A DNA stretch of 64,000 bases, taken from assembly GCA_030426085.1 (NCBI GenBank), contig JAUHYW010000012.1, positions 96,616 to 160,615 on the forward strand, read 5' to 3'. The position numbers and the translations under genes were made by a program. The notes below the pieces were generated by a model. That model did no database searches and was not told where the DNA came from. It saw nothing but the letters and a program-made list of their open reading frames with translations. Positions 34,825-42,728 of this stretch are shown in pieces (position 1 is the stretch's first letter; each line of letters opens with the position of its first letter). This stretch comes from a bacterium. Its GTDB lineage: Bacteria; Myxococcota_A; Bradymonadia; UBA7976; UBA1532.

Positions 34825-36875
34825 CGGTCGCCCTCCGGATCACGGGCCGGCGGCGGGGTGCCGGGCATCGCCAGGGCCACGCTGATCGCGCCATCGGGGG
34901 GCAGCAGCGAGCCGGCCTGCGGGGTCTGCGAGACGACCAGCCCCGAGCCGCTCACCCGGACCTGGAGCTTCGACTCGCCGGCCCGGGCCATCACCTCGGC
35001 CAGCGCCTGCCCCTTGAGGTCGGGCACCACCATGTGGCTCGGCGCGCCGCTGAGCACGGCCTCTTCGAACCACCACGGGCGGGCCTGGGGGTCGATGCCC
35101 TCGGCGACCTCTTCCCAGTCGTCGTCCTCGTCGAGCGAGCCGGTGAACGCCGTCGTCGCCTCGACCCCGAGGTAGGGCAGCGACTCCCGGGCGATCGTGC
35201 GGAAGATGGGCGCCGCGACGACGCCTCCGTAGCGGGCCTCGGTCGGCTCGTCGACCATCACGTAGATCACCAGCCGGGGGTCCTCGGCGGGCACGAAGCC
35301 GGTGAACGACGAGCGGTACTTGCTCTTGTCGTAGCCCCCGAGCACCGGGTCGACCTTGTGGGCGGTGCCCGTCTTGCCGGCGACCGTATAGCCCGGGACC
35401 CGCGCCCGGCGGCCGGTGCCGCCCTCGGAGGTCACCATCACCATGCCCTGCTTCGCCGCCCGGGCCGCCGCCGTCGAGACCACCCGCCGCAGCGGCCGGG
35501 CAGGGAACGCCTCGATCGTCTCGCCCCGGGCCCCGACGACCGCCCGGACCAGCCGGGTGCGCATCAGCACCCCGTCGTTGGCGATCACCGCCGTCGCCCG
35601 GGCCATCTGCAGCGGCGTCACGCTCAGCGCGTAGCCGTAGCTCAACGTCGCGAGGTGGATGATGCCCCACCGCTTGGGCGAGCTGAGCATGCCCCGCTGC
35701 TCGCCGCGCAGGCCGAGGCCGGTCGTCTCGCCGAAGCCATAGGCCCGGAGGTACGAGTACCAGGCCTCCTTGCCCAGCCGCTGCCCGACCTGGGCCGCGC
35801 CGACGTTGCTCGACTTCTGGATGATCTCGAGCGTGGTCAGCGTCTTCTCGCCGTGCACGTCGGTGATCGTCTTCGAGCCGATCTTGAGCCGCCCGTAATG
35901 CCCGTTCCAGATCGCGTCGGCCGTCGTCTTGCCAGCGTCGATGGCCGCCGCGATCAAGAGCGGCTTGATGGTCGAGCCCGGCTCGAGCACGTCGGTGATC
36001 GCCCGCAGCCGCCAGTCGCCCGGCTCGGCCTCGCGAAAATGGTTCGGGTCGAAGCGCGGGGTCTGGGCCAGCGCCAGGATGTCGCCCGAGCCCGGCTCGA
36101 GCACCACCACCACGCCGCCCTTGGCCTTCATCTCCTCGACCTGGGCGGTCAGCGCGTCCTCGGCGATCTGCTGGATGCGGGCGTCGATGGTCAGGCCCAG
36201 GGTGTAGCCCGAGAGCTGATCCACCGGCAGCACGCCCTCGGGCATCGCCCGCCGCCCCGAGGCGTCGCGCACCGCGTCGAAGGTGTAGGTCCGCCCCTGG
36301 AGGTAGCGGTCGAAGTCCCGCTCGATGCCCTCGAGGCCGGCCCCGTCGATGCCGGCGAAGCCCAGCAGCGCGCCGGCCAGGGCCCGGTTGGGGTAGAACC
36401 GCCGCGGCTCGTCGCGGAGCTGGAGCCCGGGGTGGCCCAGCGCCTCGATCTGCGCCGCCCGCTTGGGGGCGACGTGCCGCTTCAGCCAGACGAACTGCTT
36501 GTCGGTCGACAGCCGCCGGCGCACGGTCTCGACGTCGACGTCGAGGATGCGGGCCACCTCGGGCGCCAGCCGGGCCACGTCGGCGTCGTTCACCTTCGCC
36601 GGCACCGCGAAGATCGAGGGCACCATCGCCGACAGGGCCAGCTCGCGCCCGTTGCGGTCGTGGATCGCGCCCCGGCTCGCCCGCAGGGTCACCATGCTGC
36701 GGTGCTGGCCCTCCGAGCGGGCCACGTAGTGATCGTGCTTGCGCACCTGGAGATCCCACGCCCGCAGCATCAGCGCGCACAGGCCCAGGGCGAAGATGGT
36801 CGACACCAGCAGCATGCGCCCCTTGCGGGGGCCCGGCTCGACCGGCGCCCGGCGGCGGAAGACGTTACGGCCCAT
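34821..36875 (-). CDS. ftsI: Septal class B penicillin-binding protein FtsI with PASTA domain
   Basis: 684 residues. N-terminal membrane segment (~20-38), pedestal domain, then the transpeptidase: SxxK in EPGSTIKP (Ser ~301), SxN in KSSNVG (~355-357) and KTGT (~501-504). After ~610 there is one PASTA-like domain (VPDLKGQALAEVMARAGESK). It crosslinks septal peptidoglycan with FtsW. PASTA modules are more typical of Gram-positive division PBPs. It overlaps ftsL by 11 bases and murE by four. Confidence 0.94.
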   Translation of the reverse strand: MGRNVFRRRAPVEPGPRKGRMLLVSTIFALGLCALMLRAWDLQVRKHDHYVARSEGQHRSMVTLRASRGAIHDRNGRELALSAMVPSIFAVPAKVNDADVARLAPEVARILDVDVETVRRRLSTDKQFVWLKRHVAPKRAAQIEALGHPGLQLRDEPRRFYPNRALAGALLGFAGIDGAGLEGIERDFDRYLQGRTYTFDAVRDASGRRAMPEGVLPVDQLSGYTLGLTIDARIQQIAEDALTAQVEEMKAKGGVVVVLEPGSGDILALAQTPRFDPNHFREAEPGDWRLRAITDVLEPGSTIKPLLIAAAIDAGKTTADAIWNGHYGRLKIGSKTITDVHGEKTLTTLEIIQKSSNVGAAQVGQRLGKEAWYSYLRAYGFGETTGLGLRGEQRGMLSSPKRWGIIHLATLSYGYALSVTPLQMARATAVIANDGVLMRTRLVRAVVGARGETIEAFPARPLRRVVSTAAARAAKQGMVMVTSEGGTGRRARVPGYTVAGKTGTAHKVDPVLGGYDKSKYRSSFTGFVPAEDPRLVIYVMVDEPTEARYGGVVAAPIFRTIARESLPYLGVEATTAFTGSLDEDDDWEEVAEGIDPQARPWWFEEAVLSGAPSHMVVPDLKGQALAEVMARAGESKLQVRVSGSGLVVSQTPQAGSLLPPDGAISVALAMPGTPPPARDPEGDR

Positions 36876-37185
36876 CGGCGCCCTCCCGCCGGGTGGCCCG
36901 GGCCGTCTCGGTCGCCTTCGCGGGGGGCGGGACGACCACGATCTCGTCGGGGCTCGGGGTGCGTAGCCCGTGGCGCTCGGCCAGCGGAGCCAGCCGGACC
37001 GGGTCGAGCAGGGCCGCCCGGTCGATGCGGAGCTGGCGCAGCTCCTCCTCCAGCGCCCGCTGATCGCTCGACGCCGCCGCCAGCTCGTAGCCGAGCTGCA
37101 CCGCCCGGTTGCGCTCGGCGACCAGCCGCACCGTCGCCGCGGTCAGCGCGGCCACCGCCGCCAGCGCCATGACGAAGAACCTCAC
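36865..37185 (-). CDS. ftsL: Cell division protein FtsL
   Basis: 106 residues from a GTG start at 37185 that overlaps the rsmH stop (GTGA). One N-terminal membrane segment (FFVMALAAVAALTAATVRLV) is followed by a leucine-heptad coiled coil (LEEELRQLRIDRAALLDP) and the LAPLAERHGLRTPSPDEIVV tail, the usual FtsL plan. It bridges FtsQ/FtsB and FtsWI in the periplasm. Assigned by topology, coiled coil and position between rsmH and ftsI, since FtsL sequences are poorly conserved. Confidence 0.88.
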   Translation of the reverse strand: MRFFVMALAAVAALTAATVRLVAERNRAVQLGYELAAASSDQRALEEELRQLRIDRAALLDPVRLAPLAERHGLRTPSPDEIVVVPPPAKATETARATRREGADGP

Positions 37186-38120
37186 GCCGCCACCCCCTCG
37201 CGCTTCTGCACCGCGCGCAGCTTCGCGCTGCGGGCCCGGGGGTTGTCGTCCAGCTCGTCGGCCTCGGCGGTCACCGGCTTGCGGGTGAGCAGATCGAAAG
37301 CGGCCGGGGGGGCCGGCGGCGGGGGCAGCCCCCGGCGGGGGGCCTGGGGCCGGTTGCGCCCGCTCAGATCGGCGAAGCGCCGCTTGACCAGCCGGTCTTC
37401 GAGGGAGTGGAAGCTGATGATCAGGGCCCGCCCGCCCGGCGCGAGCACCCCGGGCAGGGCCGCCAGCAGCGCCTCGAGCGCGCCCAGCTCGTCGTTGACC
37501 GCGATGCGCAGCGCCTGGAAGGTCTTCGTCGCCGGGTGGTGCCGCCGCTTGGCCGCCGCCTTCCTGGGCAGGGCCCCGACCACCGCCCGGGCCAGCGTCG
37601 TCGTGTCGAACGGCCCCGGCCCGGCGGCCCACGTCGCCAGCGCCCGGGCGATGGGGCCGGCGAAGGGCTCCTCGCCGTAGCGCCGGATCACCTCGGCCAG
37701 CTCGGGCACCGACAGCCGGCGGATGAGGGCCTCGGCCGGCTCGCCCCGGGAGCGATCCATGCGCATGTCGACCGGGCCCGTCGCCTGGAACGAGAACCCC
37801 CGCTCGGGCCGGTCGAGCTGCCACGAGCTGACCCCCAGGTCGGCCAGCAGCCCGTCCACCGGGCCCAGGTCGGCCAGCAGCGCCTGCACGTCGCGGAAGT
37901 CCCCGTGCACGAAGTTGACACGATCGGCGAAGGGGGCCAGGGTCTGCCGGGCGTGCCCCAGGGCGTCGGGGTCCCGGTCGAAGCCGACGAGGCGGGCCCC
38001 GGCCTCGAGCAGCCGGCCGGCGTGGCCGGCGAAGCCCAGGGTGCAGTCGACCCACAGCTCACCGGGGCGCACCGCGGCCAGGCGCGACACGGCTCGGGCG
38101 AGGACCGGGCGATGGTGCAT
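37182..38120 (-). CDS. rsmH: 16S rRNA m4C1402 methyltransferase RsmH
   Basis: 312 residues. HHRPVLARAV, DCTLGFAGHAGRLLE (SAM-binding), DLGVSSWQLDRPERGFSF, RMDRS and SFHSLEDRLVKRRF are family motifs. It methylates N4 of C1402 in the ribosomal P site and is the standard second dcw gene. ATG 38120 has AGGAGAGG, but 15 bases upstream, which is longer than usual. A proline-rich linker (PPPPAPPA) occurs near the C-terminus. Confidence 0.95.
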   Translation of the reverse strand: MHHRPVLARAVSRLAAVRPGELWVDCTLGFAGHAGRLLEAGARLVGFDRDPDALGHARQTLAPFADRVNFVHGDFRDVQALLADLGPVDGLLADLGVSSWQLDRPERGFSFQATGPVDMRMDRSRGEPAEALIRRLSVPELAEVIRRYGEEPFAGPIARALATWAAGPGPFDTTTLARAVVGALPRKAAAKRRHHPATKTFQALRIAVNDELGALEALLAALPGVLAPGGRALIISFHSLEDRLVKRRFADLSGRNRPQAPRRGLPPPPAPPAAFDLLTRKPVTAEADELDDNPRARSAKLRAVQKREGVAA

Positions 38121-38290
38121 CGGCCGGTTGATGGGCCTCTCCTTCGACGGCGACCGCCGGGCGATCGCAGGTCATGACGGCCACCGCGCGAGGCGCGGCC
38201 CCCGACGCATGGGCGAAACGCCCGGCATCGACGGGACTCCGCCGCTCGGCGGAGGGCGCGGCGAGAGCCCGGGGCGGGCCCGGGCTCACG

Positions 38291-38755
38291 TCACAGGTTG
38301 AACTCGCTCAGATCGAACTCGGCGTACGCCTCGGGGCCGTGGGTCAGATCCCACATGGCCATCGACCAGATCTCGAGGTAGGACCCCTGGCCGTTGACGA
38401 AGCACTTGCCATCCAGATCCGCGTACTTGCGCAGCACCAGGGGGATCTGGATCCGGCCGAGGCGATCGACCTTCACCCGGCGCGCCGTCCCGCAGACGAC
38501 CCGCCGCAGCGCGCTCTGGACCCGGGCCGGCGCCGCGTCGACCTTCGCCTTGAACGCCGCCCACGCCTCGGGCCAGTAGACCAGCAGACAGCGCTCCTTG
38601 AGGTGCCGGGTCACCATGACCTCGCGGCCCTCGTCGAGATCCAGCTCTGCGCGGAACTCGGAGGGGATGCTCAGCCGACCCTTGCCGTCCACCGTGTGCT
38701 CGTGCTGGCCCTCGACATAGCCGGGGTCGGCGTCGCTCGGGGACGGGTGGCTCAT
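38291..38755 (-). CDS. mraZ: Transcriptional regulator MraZ
   Basis: 154 residues, two AbrB-like half repeats: GQHEHTVDGKGRLSIPSEFR and ARRVKVDRLGRIQIPLVLRK, each with the conserved DxxGR core. MraZ rings bind repeated GTGGG-type boxes before the dcw operon and repress it. GGAGG precedes ATG 38755. A matching set of boxes lies at 38775-38799, supporting autoregulation. 170 bases separate it from rsmH. Confidence 0.94.
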   Translation of the reverse strand: MSHPSPSDADPGYVEGQHEHTVDGKGRLSIPSEFRAELDLDEGREVMVTRHLKERCLLVYWPEAWAAFKAKVDAAPARVQSALRRVVCGTARRVKVDRLGRIQIPLVLRKYADLDGKCFVNGQGSYLEIWSMAMWDLTHGPEAYAEFDLSEFNL

Positions 38756-38774
38756 GGTCCTCCATGGGAGCGGG

Positions 38775-38825
38775 ATCCACTGATTCCCACCGGCCCCATC
38801 CTAATGCACCGGGTTCGTGAGTCAA
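38775..38825 (-). promoter_or_regulatory. mraZ/dcw promoter with MraZ-type boxes
   Basis: On the minus strand: -35 TTGACT (38825-38820), 16-base spacer, -10 TAGGAT (38803-38798). Just downstream are three GTGGG-like hexamers, ATGGGG (38799-38794), GTGGGA (38790-38785) and GTGGAT (38780-38775), spaced 9 and 10 bases. This matches the known arrangement of MraZ operators and would place bound MraZ over the -10 and initial transcript. Confidence 0.65.
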
Positions 38826-39441
38826 CGCCCAATTCGGATCAAAAAACGATTCGCCCGGGCCTCGCCCGATGGCTCTACATCTTGTGGTCGCAGCGCGTCA
38901 TGGACCCAATATGTGGGTGTCGCCAAACGCCGCCCGACGAGGCCCGCCCCACGCAACCGGTGGGATCGGGTGTGAAAAGTCGTGCGGATCCGGTGATTTG
39001 AACGCGCGTTCAGTGTGCCGACCCCGCGCACCGCGCCCCGCCGGGCGCCGAGCGCCCCGATCCGGCGCCGCGATCGGGGGCCCTCCATCGCCCGATCCGA
39101 GCCCCCCGATCCGCCGATCGCGCCCCATCCAACGCCCGATCCGCGCCGTCTGCGGCATGCCATGGAGCGTAGCCCGATCGGCGGCGTCGAGGCCCGCTCG
39201 GGGTGTGGATCGAGTGGGGATCCACGCCCCGATCCGCGCCGCCCGCGGCCCCCGACACCGCGGATCGGGGCGTGGATCAGCCTCGGATCACCCGCCTCCA
39301 GCCCCCGTTTCACCGCGCGGCCCGCGAGACGGTGGATCAAGGTGTGATCCGGGGGGATCGGCCGCTCGAGGCCCCGGAGCGCGGCGTCTCGCGCCCCCGA
39401 TCCGGGTGGCCCGTGGGGCCCGGCCGTGCTAGATCGGACCC
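38826..39441. other. GATC-rich non-coding segment
   Basis: About 600 bases without a credible gene. Between 38964 and 39436 there are 20 GATC sites, and several short inverted copies of GTGGATC/GATCCAC. The segment holds a 20-bp perfect inverted repeat (39219-39278) and smaller hairpins at 39200-39230 and 39334-39350. No promoter of good quality was found for the next plus-strand gene. Function unknown. Confidence 0.6.
39219..39278. repeat. 20-bp perfect inverted repeat
   Basis: Arms 39219-39238 (GATCCACGCCCCGATCCGCG) and 39259-39278 are exact reverse complements with a 20-base spacer. A further, one-mismatch copy of the outer part lies at 39201-39211 (GGGTGTGGATC), so two alternative hairpins compete. 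Confidence 0.85.
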
Positions 39442-39714
39442 ATGAGCGACACCTCCGCGCCCGAGGCGCCCGAAGATCCCCCGCTCGCCGCGCCCGCCGA
39501 TCCGGCGCTGGCCGGCGCGCTCGACGCCTTCCGCCGGGGCGACTACCGGGCCGCCGCCGAGCAGGCTCCGGCCACGGTCGACGACGCCGCCGACGACCGG
39601 ATCCACCTCTCCCGCCTCGAGCGGGCCCTGGCCTGGGAGCCCACCTTGTGGATCGCCGCCGCGGTCTGCGGCGCGGTCTGGCTGTGGGCCTTCGCCGCGG
39701 CCCAATCCTCCTGA
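39442..39714 (+). CDS. Small tail-anchored membrane protein
   Basis: 90 residues. A soluble, alanine/proline-rich N-terminus contains a short TPR-like helix pair (LAGALDAFRRGDYRAAAEQAP), and the C-terminus is a single membrane segment (~68-86, TLWIAAAVCGAVWLWAFAA). No good ribosome site precedes ATG 39442. Family unknown. It is the only gene between the dcw promoter and the TGTCAG array, on the strand away from dcw. Confidence 0.5.
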   Translation: MSDTSAPEAPEDPPLAAPADPALAGALDAFRRGDYRAAAEQAPATVDDAADDRIHLSRLERALAWEPTLWIAAAVCGAVWLWAFAAAQSS

Positions 39715-39791
39715 CATCTCTCGTAAACTGCTGATATATATGGGCTTCGCGCCGCGCGCTACCCCGCGGGACGGGCGGGGTGTCGCCCCCG

Positions 39792-39889
39792 TGTCAGCAT
39801 CCGTCGCCCGCCGTTGTCAGCGGCCCGCCGACCGCCGTGTCAGCAGCCCCGCCGGGCGATTGTCAGGATGTCGCGGGGCCCGATGTCAG
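39792..39889 (+). repeat. Five TGTCAG motifs at an exact 23-bp period
   Basis: TGTCAG occurs at 39792, 39815, 39838, 39861 and 39884, each exactly 23 bases apart; four of five read TGTCAGC. The 16-17 bases between are GC-rich and not conserved. The array is flanked by two AT-rich patches (TATATAT near 39734 and TATATAA at 39914-39920) and an inverted CTGACA at 39711. It ends 77 bases before the start of the pentapeptide-repeat gene and looks like a regulator-binding or iteron-type array. Confidence 0.8.
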
Positions 39890-39966
39890 CGTCCCTCACG
39901 CGCGCGCGCGATCTATATAAGCTGTAGGACCGGGCCCCGATCGGGCCCTCTGCCCCCGAGCTGCCG

Positions 39967-41385
39967 ATGAGCCGCGAGCCGACCGACCCGCCCCCGCCGC
40001 CGCCCGATCCGACGCCCGATCGCGAGGTGCGCGGCCCGGATCATACCCGCCGGCTCACCCGCCGGGCCGAGCGCCAGTCGCAGTGGCTCGCGCTCTTCGT
40101 CGGCTTCGCCAGCGCCCTGGCGATGAGCGTGATCTGGGCCGCCGACACCCTCGACTCGGTGGCCGACGAGATCCGCACGATCACCGTCGCCGTCGCCGCC
40201 GCGGTGCTGGCCGCGGGGGTGCTGCTGGTGGTGGTCTACGCCACCCGCCACCGGCTCTTCCGCCTGCTGAGCCTGCCGACCCCCGGCACGCTGAGCGACG
40301 TCATGCTCAAGCTGCGCCGGGGCATGCAGGCGTGGACCGCCGACGATCGGCCCTCGGCGATCGAGCGGCTGTACGAGGGCGCGGCGAGCCTCGCGGCGTG
40401 GATGGCCTGGACCCGGCTGCGGGCGTGGATGCTGGCGACCCTGGTCGGCACCGCCTCGATCTTCGCCCTGCTCGTCGGCGAGGTGCTCATCCTGCGCCAG
40501 AACCGGCTGATCGAGGAGCAGAACGCCTACCTGCGCGAGCAGAACCGCAACATCCAGAGCCAGCTCCGGCTGGAGACCGAGCAGAACTATCAGGCCCGGC
40601 GCACCCGGCTGCTGGCGGCGCTCTACGATCGGGCGGCCTGCCGCACTCCGCCATGCGCCCTCGTCTCGAGCTTGCGGGCTCGCTCCGACGCCGCCCGAGC
40701 GTTCACCGAGATCGAGCTGGGCCGCCGGGCCGACCTCGTGGGCACCACCGCCGGCGAGCTGTGCGCCACCGGCGCGGCGGCCCACCCCCGGCTCGACCTG
40801 CGCCACCTCGACCTGTCCCCGATCGCCGGCCGGGGTGAGGACGCGCCGCCGATGGAGGCCGCCCTGCCCCGGTGGACCGCCTGCGGGGCCGATCTGCGCC
40901 ACGCCGATCTGACGGCGGTGGTGCTGGCCGACGCCGACCTGCGCCGGGCCGACCTCGGCCGGTCGACGCTGACCGGGGCCGACCTGAGCCGGGCCGACCT
41001 GCGCCGGGCCGACCTGACCGGGGCCCGGCTGGCCGACGCGGGCCTGCGGGGCGCGGCGCTGGCCGGGGCCCGGCTCGATCAGGCGTGGCTGCGGGGGGCC
41101 GATCTGTCGCCGGCCGGGGAGGGGGGCGCCCGGCCGACCGATCTGAGCGACGCTCACCTGCGCCGGGCGACGCTGACCGGGGCCGACCTGAGCCGGGCGA
41201 TCCTGGGGGGGGCCGATCTGACGGGCAGCGATCTGACCGACGCCGACCTCTCGGGGGCCGACCTGACCGGCGCCCGCCTCGACGACAGCGCCCGCCGGGG
41301 GGTGAAGTGGAGCGGCGCGACCTGCCCCGACGGCTCGCCGGCGCCGGGCTCGTGCGAGGGCCGCCTGCGCCCGGCCGGGCCATGA
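39967..41385 (+). CDS. Membrane-anchored pentapeptide-repeat protein
   Basis: 472 residues. A proline-rich N-terminus precedes two membrane segments (~39-60 and ~68-90) and a third at ~158-178 (LATLVGTASIFALLVGEVLI), then a coiled coil (EEQNAYLREQNRNIQSQL). From ~300 to ~450 there are about 25 pentapeptide repeats of type A(D/N)Lxx (for example GADLSRADLRRADLTGARL), which fold as a right-handed beta-helix. The coiled coil should set the helix away from the membrane. Targets are unknown; some soluble pentapeptide proteins mimic DNA, but here a binding surface near the membrane is more likely. A TATATAA patch and the TGTCAG array lie upstream. Confidence 0.75.
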   Translation: MSREPTDPPPPPPDPTPDREVRGPDHTRRLTRRAERQSQWLALFVGFASALAMSVIWAADTLDSVADEIRTITVAVAAAVLAAGVLLVVVYATRHRLFRLLSLPTPGTLSDVMLKLRRGMQAWTADDRPSAIERLYEGAASLAAWMAWTRLRAWMLATLVGTASIFALLVGEVLILRQNRLIEEQNAYLREQNRNIQSQLRLETEQNYQARRTRLLAALYDRAACRTPPCALVSSLRARSDAARAFTEIELGRRADLVGTTAGELCATGAAAHPRLDLRHLDLSPIAGRGEDAPPMEAALPRWTACGADLRHADLTAVVLADADLRRADLGRSTLTGADLSRADLRRADLTGARLADAGLRGAALAGARLDQAWLRGADLSPAGEGGARPTDLSDAHLRRATLTGADLSRAILGGADLTGSDLTDADLSGADLTGARLDDSARRGVKWSGATCPDGSPAPGSCEGRLRPAGP

Positions 41386-41461
41386 GCCGCCGCGGCCGCC
41401 CTGCCCGTTGCCCGACGGTGAGCGGTGTTCGATACTGCCCCCCACTGCGCCGGGGCGAGAC

Positions 41462-42700
41462 ATGAGCCTGACCATCGCCGACATCTGGGCCGCGGCCCGC
41501 ACCATCGAGGGGCAGGTGGTCAAGACGCCGGCCATCCGCGCGGCCCGGCTCAGCGCCGATCTGGGCCTCGACCTCTTCCTCAAGCTGGAGAACATGCAGG
41601 CCACCGGCTCCTTCAAGGAGCGGGGCGCCATCAACAAGCTGTCGAGCCTCACCGCCGAGCAGCGCAAGGCGGGCGTGATCGCGATGTCGGCCGGCAACCA
41701 CGCTCAGGCCGTCGCCTACCACGCCACCCGCATGGGCATCCCGTCGACGGTGGTGATGCCCGACTTCGCCCCCCTGACCAAGATCGAGCGCACCGAGGCG
41801 TTCGGGGCCCGGGTGATCCTCAGCGGCGACACCCTCGACGCCTCGGCCGAGGCGGCGTCCGCGATCGCCGAGGCCGAGGGGCTGACCCTGGTGCACCCCT
41901 ACGACGACGAGCAGGTCATCGCCGGCCAGGGCACCATCGGCCTCGAGCTGATGGATCAGCGCCCGGGGCTCGAGGTCCTGGTCGTGCCGATCGGCGGCGG
42001 GGGCCTGATCTCGGGCATCGCCCTGGCGGCCAAGGCGCTCAAGCCCGACATCGAGATCTACGGGGTGGAGGCGGCCTTCTACCCGTCGATGCACCACGCG
42101 GTGAACGGGCTCGACCCCCGCTGCGGGGGGCACACCCTGGCCGACGGCATCGCGGTGAAGAACCCCGGGCGCCTGACCCGGCCGGTCATCGAGCGCTGCG
42201 TCGACGACATCATCCTGGTCGACGAGGGCGCCATCGAGAGCGCCATCGCCGCGCTGGCCGAGAAGCAGAAGCTGGTCGCCGAGGGGGCCGGCGCCGCCGG
42301 GGTGGCCGCGCTGCTGGCCCAGCCGGGGCGGTTCCGCAATCGGCGGGTGGGGGTCGTCATCTGCGGGGGCAACCTCGACAACCGCATCCTGGCGGGGGTG
42401 CTGACCCGGGGGCTCGTGCGCGACGGGCGCATGGCCAGCCTGCGCATCCAGATCACCGACCGCCCGGGGGTGCTGGCCCGCATCGCCCAGGTCATCGGCG
42501 AGGCGGGGGGCAACATCATCGAGGTGCACCACCAGCGGCACTTCCAGGACATCCCGGTGCGCAACGCCGAGATCGACGTGCTCGTCGAGACCCGCAGCGC
42601 CGCCGAGCGCGACGCGCTCGTCGATCGGCTGGCGGCGATCGGGTTCCCCACCCGGGTGCTGTCGAATCAGTCGATGTACATCCAGCGGCCGGGCAAGTGA
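41462..42700 (+). CDS. ilvA: Threonine ammonia-lyase with C-terminal ACT domain
   Basis: 412 residues. Fold-type II PLP enzyme: TGSFKERGA carries the Schiff-base lysine (~52), SAGNHAQ binds the substrate carboxylate and GGGGLISG holds the phosphate. A C-terminal ACT-like domain (ITDRPGVLARIAQVIGEAGGNIIEVHH) follows ~330, giving the medium-length form. It deaminates threonine to 2-oxobutanoate for isoleucine synthesis or catabolism; the ACT domain suggests feedback control. ATG 41462 is preceded by GGGGCGAG. A stem at 42705-42727 follows. Confidence 0.9.
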   Translation: MSLTIADIWAAARTIEGQVVKTPAIRAARLSADLGLDLFLKLENMQATGSFKERGAINKLSSLTAEQRKAGVIAMSAGNHAQAVAYHATRMGIPSTVVMPDFAPLTKIERTEAFGARVILSGDTLDASAEAASAIAEAEGLTLVHPYDDEQVIAGQGTIGLELMDQRPGLEVLVVPIGGGGLISGIALAAKALKPDIEIYGVEAAFYPSMHHAVNGLDPRCGGHTLADGIAVKNPGRLTRPVIERCVDDIILVDEGAIESAIAALAEKQKLVAEGAGAAGVAALLAQPGRFRNRRVGVVICGGNLDNRILAGVLTRGLVRDGRMASLRIQITDRPGVLARIAQVIGEAGGNIIEVHHQRHFQDIPVRNAEIDVLVETRSAAERDALVDRLAAIGFPTRVLSNQSMYIQRPGK

Positions 42701-42704
42701 CCCC

Positions 42705-42727
42705 CGGCCCGGCGCCCGGACGGGCCG
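42705..42727. terminator. Hairpin between convergent ilvA and serB
   Basis: CGGCCCG (42705-42711) pairs with CGGGCCG (42721-42727) around a nine-base loop in the 28-base gap between two converging stop codons. No T-tract; a weak, bidirectional terminator candidate. Confidence 0.4.
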
Positions 42728-42728
42728 A

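Noticed and set aside
39792..39889. Possible CRISPR array
   Set aside because: Only six to seven bases of each 23-base unit are conserved, far too short for CRISPR repeats, and there are no cas genes.
39740..39970. A 76-residue plus-strand open frame across the TGTCAG array
   Set aside because: No ribosome site, Arg/Pro-rich, and the region is explained by the fixed-period repeat array.
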